Origin: Gammaproteobacteria bacterium
GTDB lineage: Bacteria > Pseudomonadota > Gammaproteobacteria > Thiohalorhabdales > Thiohalorhabdaceae
Length of the DNA: 8,614 bases
Assembly: GCA_018609925.1 (NCBI GenBank)
Contig: JAHEOG010000138.1
Coordinates: forward strand, 1-8,614
Direction of reading: 5' to 3'
A program made the translations under genes and the position numbers. Below, piece by piece: positions 7,101 through 8,614 of this stretch (position 1 is the stretch's first letter; the number at the start of each line of letters is the position of its first letter). The notes beneath the pieces are model-generated. The model saw nothing but the letters and a program-made list of their open reading frames with translations, had not been told where the DNA came from and ran no database searches.

Positions 7101-7378
7101 AACTCCAGCTCCACCTCGGCCTGGCCGCTGGAGGCCCGGGAGATGAGGCGCTCCAGGTTGGGGACGTTGCGCAGGTACTCTTCCTGCTCGATCAGGATCT
7201 CCTTCTCGATGTCCTGAGGGGTGGCGCCCGGCCAGGTGGTACGAACGGTGACCGTGCGCACCTCCAGATCGGGGATCATCTGGACGGGGATGCGGAAGGC
7301 GGCCACCACCCCCAGGACACAGACGATCAGTGTCACCACCGCGGTGAGGATACCGTTTCGGATCAGTCCTTCGAGCAC
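4178..7378 (-). CDS. RND-family efflux transporter, inner-membrane permease subunit
   Basis: This 1066-residue protein is a full-length AcrB-like proton-driven pump of a tripartite efflux complex. TM1 is near residues 9-29. The first periplasmic porter part (about 30-335) contains 'TTWPGATPQDIEKEI'. TM2-6 lie within about 336-490, TM7 near 524-543, the second porter part at about 545-865 and TM8-12 at about 868-1040. The relay region in TM4 reads 'AIGMTLDNSIVVLESIE', giving Asp404-Asn405 where AcrB has Asp407-Asp408. TM10 reads 'MGTVVNNPILIV', with Asn946 at the AcrB Lys940 position. Arg977 in TM11 is kept. It resembles drug-type (HAE) rather than metal-type (HME) pumps, but the substrate is unknown. 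The start is GTG (7376-7378) with weak AGGG 8 bases upstream; an in-frame TAG two codons before it excludes a longer form. It lies 70 bases after the adaptor gene, surely in one operon. Its TAG overlaps the metR stop codon. Confidence 0.95.
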   Translation of the reverse strand: MLEGLIRNGILTAVVTLIVCVLGVVAAFRIPVQMIPDLEVRTVTVRTTWPGATPQDIEKEILIEQEEYLRNVPNLERLISRASSGQAEVELEFPYGVDMNETLIRINNALSQVPSYPENVDQPRIFASSFSANSFIYRRVAPLPGNPRDLDMTMMQDFVEDHVATRMEQVQGVSRVRAGGGAERQIRILLDSDRLAERNLTVPEVREAIVSRNRDISGGELESGKRRYLLRTIGRFEAVSDIEDLILARRGDSFTRLGEVADVRLGHFEIREQSFVNGDPVINLAVRRETGSNVIDIKQALLPRIDRINREVLKPRGMELTLTTDDVRYVTASLANIWKNLGLGALFASLVMFLFLRSARSTLVGVMGIPVCTIAAFLGLLALGRTINVISLAGVAFAIGMTLDNSIVVLESIELERRRGRTGIDAAVRGVQRVWPAVLASTMTTVLVFLPILFIQEEAGQLYSDIAIAVSASILASMLVAITVIPSASARLRFGTEGKTQEDGLLRRAATGGVGWLIGGRVRRLVTVTGTVVASGAILFWLTPPAEYLPEGEEAKTFAVMNAPPGYNLEAMTEIAGELHDYFLPHLDKGPKAFERGETEVPALAYLYMSIQPQQIMMIAESKDPDHILPLMDVISKKYEQYPGMRAFASRGSIITSNQGGTRSINLDISGPELASIYDVALTAYRRAQEVFTDPRIQARPSTLSLSQPLVEVHPNWDRTSEIGMTASELGFTVAALTDGAYADEFFLADDKIDMFLFSEDGSRAGLDALDQLPVYTPEGAVVPLSALAEIRETVDTSTVRRMDGQRTVTLNIIPPRSVALENGVTRVREEVVGHMAERGQIPNQVSVDIAGASDQLQATREALSTNYLIAAAIIYLLLVAIFRHWGYPLLIMTAIPLGVAGGIVGLRLMNWVGTMLPAVGLPSVHQPFDMITMLGFLILMGTVVNNPILIVHRAITNVREGIRDAREAVMEAVRSRLRAIAMSTVTTIFGLAPLVFLPGEGTELYRGVGAIVLFGILGAAVVSLTFLPALTVSVLRWRPAPAEPETEEGAEEPSYERVQPLQRAN

Positions 7379-7393
7379 GGCCTAAACCCTGGT

Positions 7394-7410
7394 CTGGGCG
7401 GAGCACCCAG
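7394..7410 (-). other. Small hairpin in the adaptor-RND spacer
   Basis: CTGGG (7394-7398) and CCCAG (7406-7410) can form a 5-bp stem with a 7-base loop in the mRNA between the adaptor stop and the RND start. It lies about 16 bases upstream of the GTG start and could slow exonucleases or tune the translation ratio of the two proteins. It has no U-run, so a terminator is unlikely. It overlaps the first copy of the tandem repeat at 7399-7424. Confidence 0.3.
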
Positions 7411-7424
7411 TCGGAGCACCCGGT
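7399..7424. repeat. Two-copy 13-base tandem repeat
   Basis: CGGAGCACCCAGT (7399-7411) is followed directly by CGGAGCACCCGGT (7412-7424), a 12 of 13 match, in the 70-base spacer between the adaptor and RND genes. It looks like a recent local duplication and may vary in copy number between strains. Which of the many possible roles, if any, it has cannot be told from sequence. Confidence 0.75.
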
Positions 7425-7448
7425 CCGGCAAGGGTCGGAAGCGCCATG

Positions 7449-8600
7449 TCAGGTCCCGTCCTGGACACGTACCTGCTGACCCTCCTGGAGGGCCTCGTTG
7501 CCTCGGGTTACGACGGAGGCCCCCGCCTCGATGCCTTCCTGGATCTCCACGCGGCCGTCGAACACGAGTCCCGTGGTTACGGTGCGCTCATGGGCGGTGG
7601 GTCCATCGGAGCCTTCCCGGAGGATCCAGACCGTCTCCCGGCCGTCGGGATGGCGGAGGAGTGCGTCGCGGGGCACCACCACGCTGCGGCGTCCCGTCTC
7701 CAGCTGCATGCGGGCATTTGCCGACATGCCCGGGGTAATTGGAACGCCCTTGTCGTCGAGGTGGATCCGGACGGTAAAGGTGCGGCTGTCGGGGTCGCTG
7801 ACGGGGATGGTGGCGGTGACCTGTCCCGCAAGCTCGCGATGGGGCAGGGCGTCCAGCTTCACGGTGGCCGGGTCCCCGCGGGCGATATCGGGATAGTAGG
7901 CTTGGGGGGCCTGGAAATCCAGGCGCAGGCCGTCCATCGCCACCAGCTCGATCACGGCGGTGCCCGGGTCCACCCATTCCCCCGGGGCGGTCATCTTGCG
8001 GTTGACCACTCCCGGGAAAGGGGCCTCCACGGAATGGCGCCGTAGTCGCTCCGCCTGGTGGGCCCGCTCGGCCTGCAGCCGCTGCAGGGTGGCCTCATCG
8101 ATCCGCACCTCCGCCTCCAGGGAGCGGACCTCGGATTCCGGGATGCCCTCCCGGTCCAGTAGGCGCTGGGCCTCTTCGAGACGGCGCCGGGTATCGTCGA
8201 GCTGGGCCTCGGCCTCCCGCACGGAAGCTCGGGCCTGCTCCAGCTCGAGCTCCTCGAGCTGGGGATCGAGTCGGACCAGGAGGTCCCCGCTGCTGATCCG
8301 GTCGCCGGTATCCACGCCGACCTCCTCAACAAGTCCGCCTACCGAGGTGGAGATCTCGGCGACCTGGGGGGAGGTGACCGAGCCGGTCAGCCGGACCGCC
8401 CTCTGGACGGGGGCCTCTTCGGCCGGGGCGGTGGCAACGGGGACGGCTTGTTGGGAGGCGGCCTCGGCGCCGTTGAGGCAAAGGCCCGAGGCGCTTAGCC
8501 CAACAAGCGCCGCCCAACGCGCACCCGCTCCGGTGCGGAGGGCCCTTGGGGAAGGGTGCTGGGATCGGGGAGTGAACCCGGCTGTCTGCGGCTCATCCAT
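7449..8600 (-). CDS. RND efflux periplasmic adaptor (membrane fusion protein, HlyD/AcrA-like)
   Basis: This 383-residue adaptor would link the adjacent RND pump to an outer-membrane channel. Domains in order: a long N-terminus with a Sec signal (hydrophobic 'WAALVGLSASGLCLNG' at 29-44, likely cut near 'AEAA' 45-48); first lipoyl half (about 74-111, 'GGLVEEVGVDTGDRISSGDLLVRLDP'-type sequence); a Glu/Arg-rich coiled-coil hairpin (about 113-188); second lipoyl half (about 189-223, with 'VEAPFPGVVNRKMTAPGEWV' pattern); a beta-barrel (about 224-300, 'TFTVRIHLDD'); and a membrane-proximal domain to the end. Cys41 is not in a proper lipobox, so a lipoprotein is unlikely. The coiled coil is relatively short. 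The ATG at 8598-8600 lacks a recognisable ribosome binding site in the 14 bases available, and no better downstream start precedes the signal peptide. It is the first visible gene of the operon and lies 70 bases before the RND gene; no outer-membrane channel gene is visible. Confidence 0.93.
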   Translation of the reverse strand: MDEPQTAGFTPRSQHPSPRALRTGAGARWAALVGLSASGLCLNGAEAASQQAVPVATAPAEEAPVQRAVRLTGSVTSPQVAEISTSVGGLVEEVGVDTGDRISSGDLLVRLDPQLEELELEQARASVREAEAQLDDTRRRLEEAQRLLDREGIPESEVRSLEAEVRIDEATLQRLQAERAHQAERLRRHSVEAPFPGVVNRKMTAPGEWVDPGTAVIELVAMDGLRLDFQAPQAYYPDIARGDPATVKLDALPHRELAGQVTATIPVSDPDSRTFTVRIHLDDKGVPITPGMSANARMQLETGRRSVVVPRDALLRHPDGRETVWILREGSDGPTAHERTVTTGLVFDGRVEIQEGIEAGASVVTRGNEALQEGQQVRVQDGT

Positions 8601-8614
8601 AGGGAGGGGTCCCC

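Noticed and set aside
5193..7406. Open frame of about 737 codons on the minus strand overlapping the RND gene in another frame
   Set aside because: Pro/Arg/Gly/His-rich composition typical of a shifted reading of a G+C-rich gene; the RND frame itself is continuous and fully matches its family, so no frameshift is needed.
8474..8486. Lipoprotein lipobox around Cys41 of the adaptor
   Set aside because: The residues before the Cys (Ser-Gly-Leu) do not fit the lipobox, with Leu at the -1 position; an AEA-type signal peptidase I site follows.

Overview
The window is a compact, G+C-rich bacterial chromosome segment (roughly two thirds G+C by eye). The proteins look proteobacterial: a cobalamin-independent methionine synthase diverges from a MetR-type regulator, and there is an RND efflux pair. 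The protein style and the acidic MetE suggest a gammaproteobacterium, perhaps a halophilic Ectothiorhodospiraceae-like one. That is inference from style only; no rRNA or marker gene is present to fix the taxon.

Layout from left to right. Positions 1-235 (minus strand) hold the N-terminal part of a PQQ-type sugar/sorbosone dehydrogenase-like protein that runs off the left edge. It has no signal peptide, and it lies in the same reading frame as the next gene, separated from it by one TAG. Positions 236-631 (minus) encode a small carboxymuconolactone decarboxylase-family protein. Positions 632-788 are intergenic and contain a perfect 15-bp hairpin that probably ends the metE transcript. Positions 789-3080 (minus) are metE. 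Positions 3081-3251 are a divergent control region: an A+T-rich island with promoter-like and MetR-operator-like sequences, and a strong hairpin in the metE leader. Positions 3252-4181 (plus) are metR. Positions 4178-7378 (minus) encode an RND inner-membrane transporter, and 7449-8600 (minus) its periplasmic adaptor, which is transcribed first. The right edge lies 14 bases upstream of the adaptor start.

Functionally there are three units. The first is the methionine unit: MetE makes methionine from homocysteine and methyl-tetrahydrofolate, and MetR, which in enterobacteria responds to homocysteine, very probably activates metE and controls its own gene from the shared 171-bp region. The second is an adaptor-transporter operon for tripartite efflux, with no outer-membrane channel or local regulator inside the window. 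The third is a small oxidoreductase-like pair on the left (CMD protein plus sugar dehydrogenase fragment) of unknown role.

I do not see a clearly new multi-gene system. The points most worth a second look are the signal-less sugar-dehydrogenase reading frame placed in frame after the CMD stop codon, the CTAG tetranucleotide that stops both metR and the RND gene with no visible terminator, and the paired substitution of proton-relay residues in the RND transporter. No tRNA, rRNA, CRISPR, IS element or phage gene was seen. There is no gene-free stretch longer than 300 bases.
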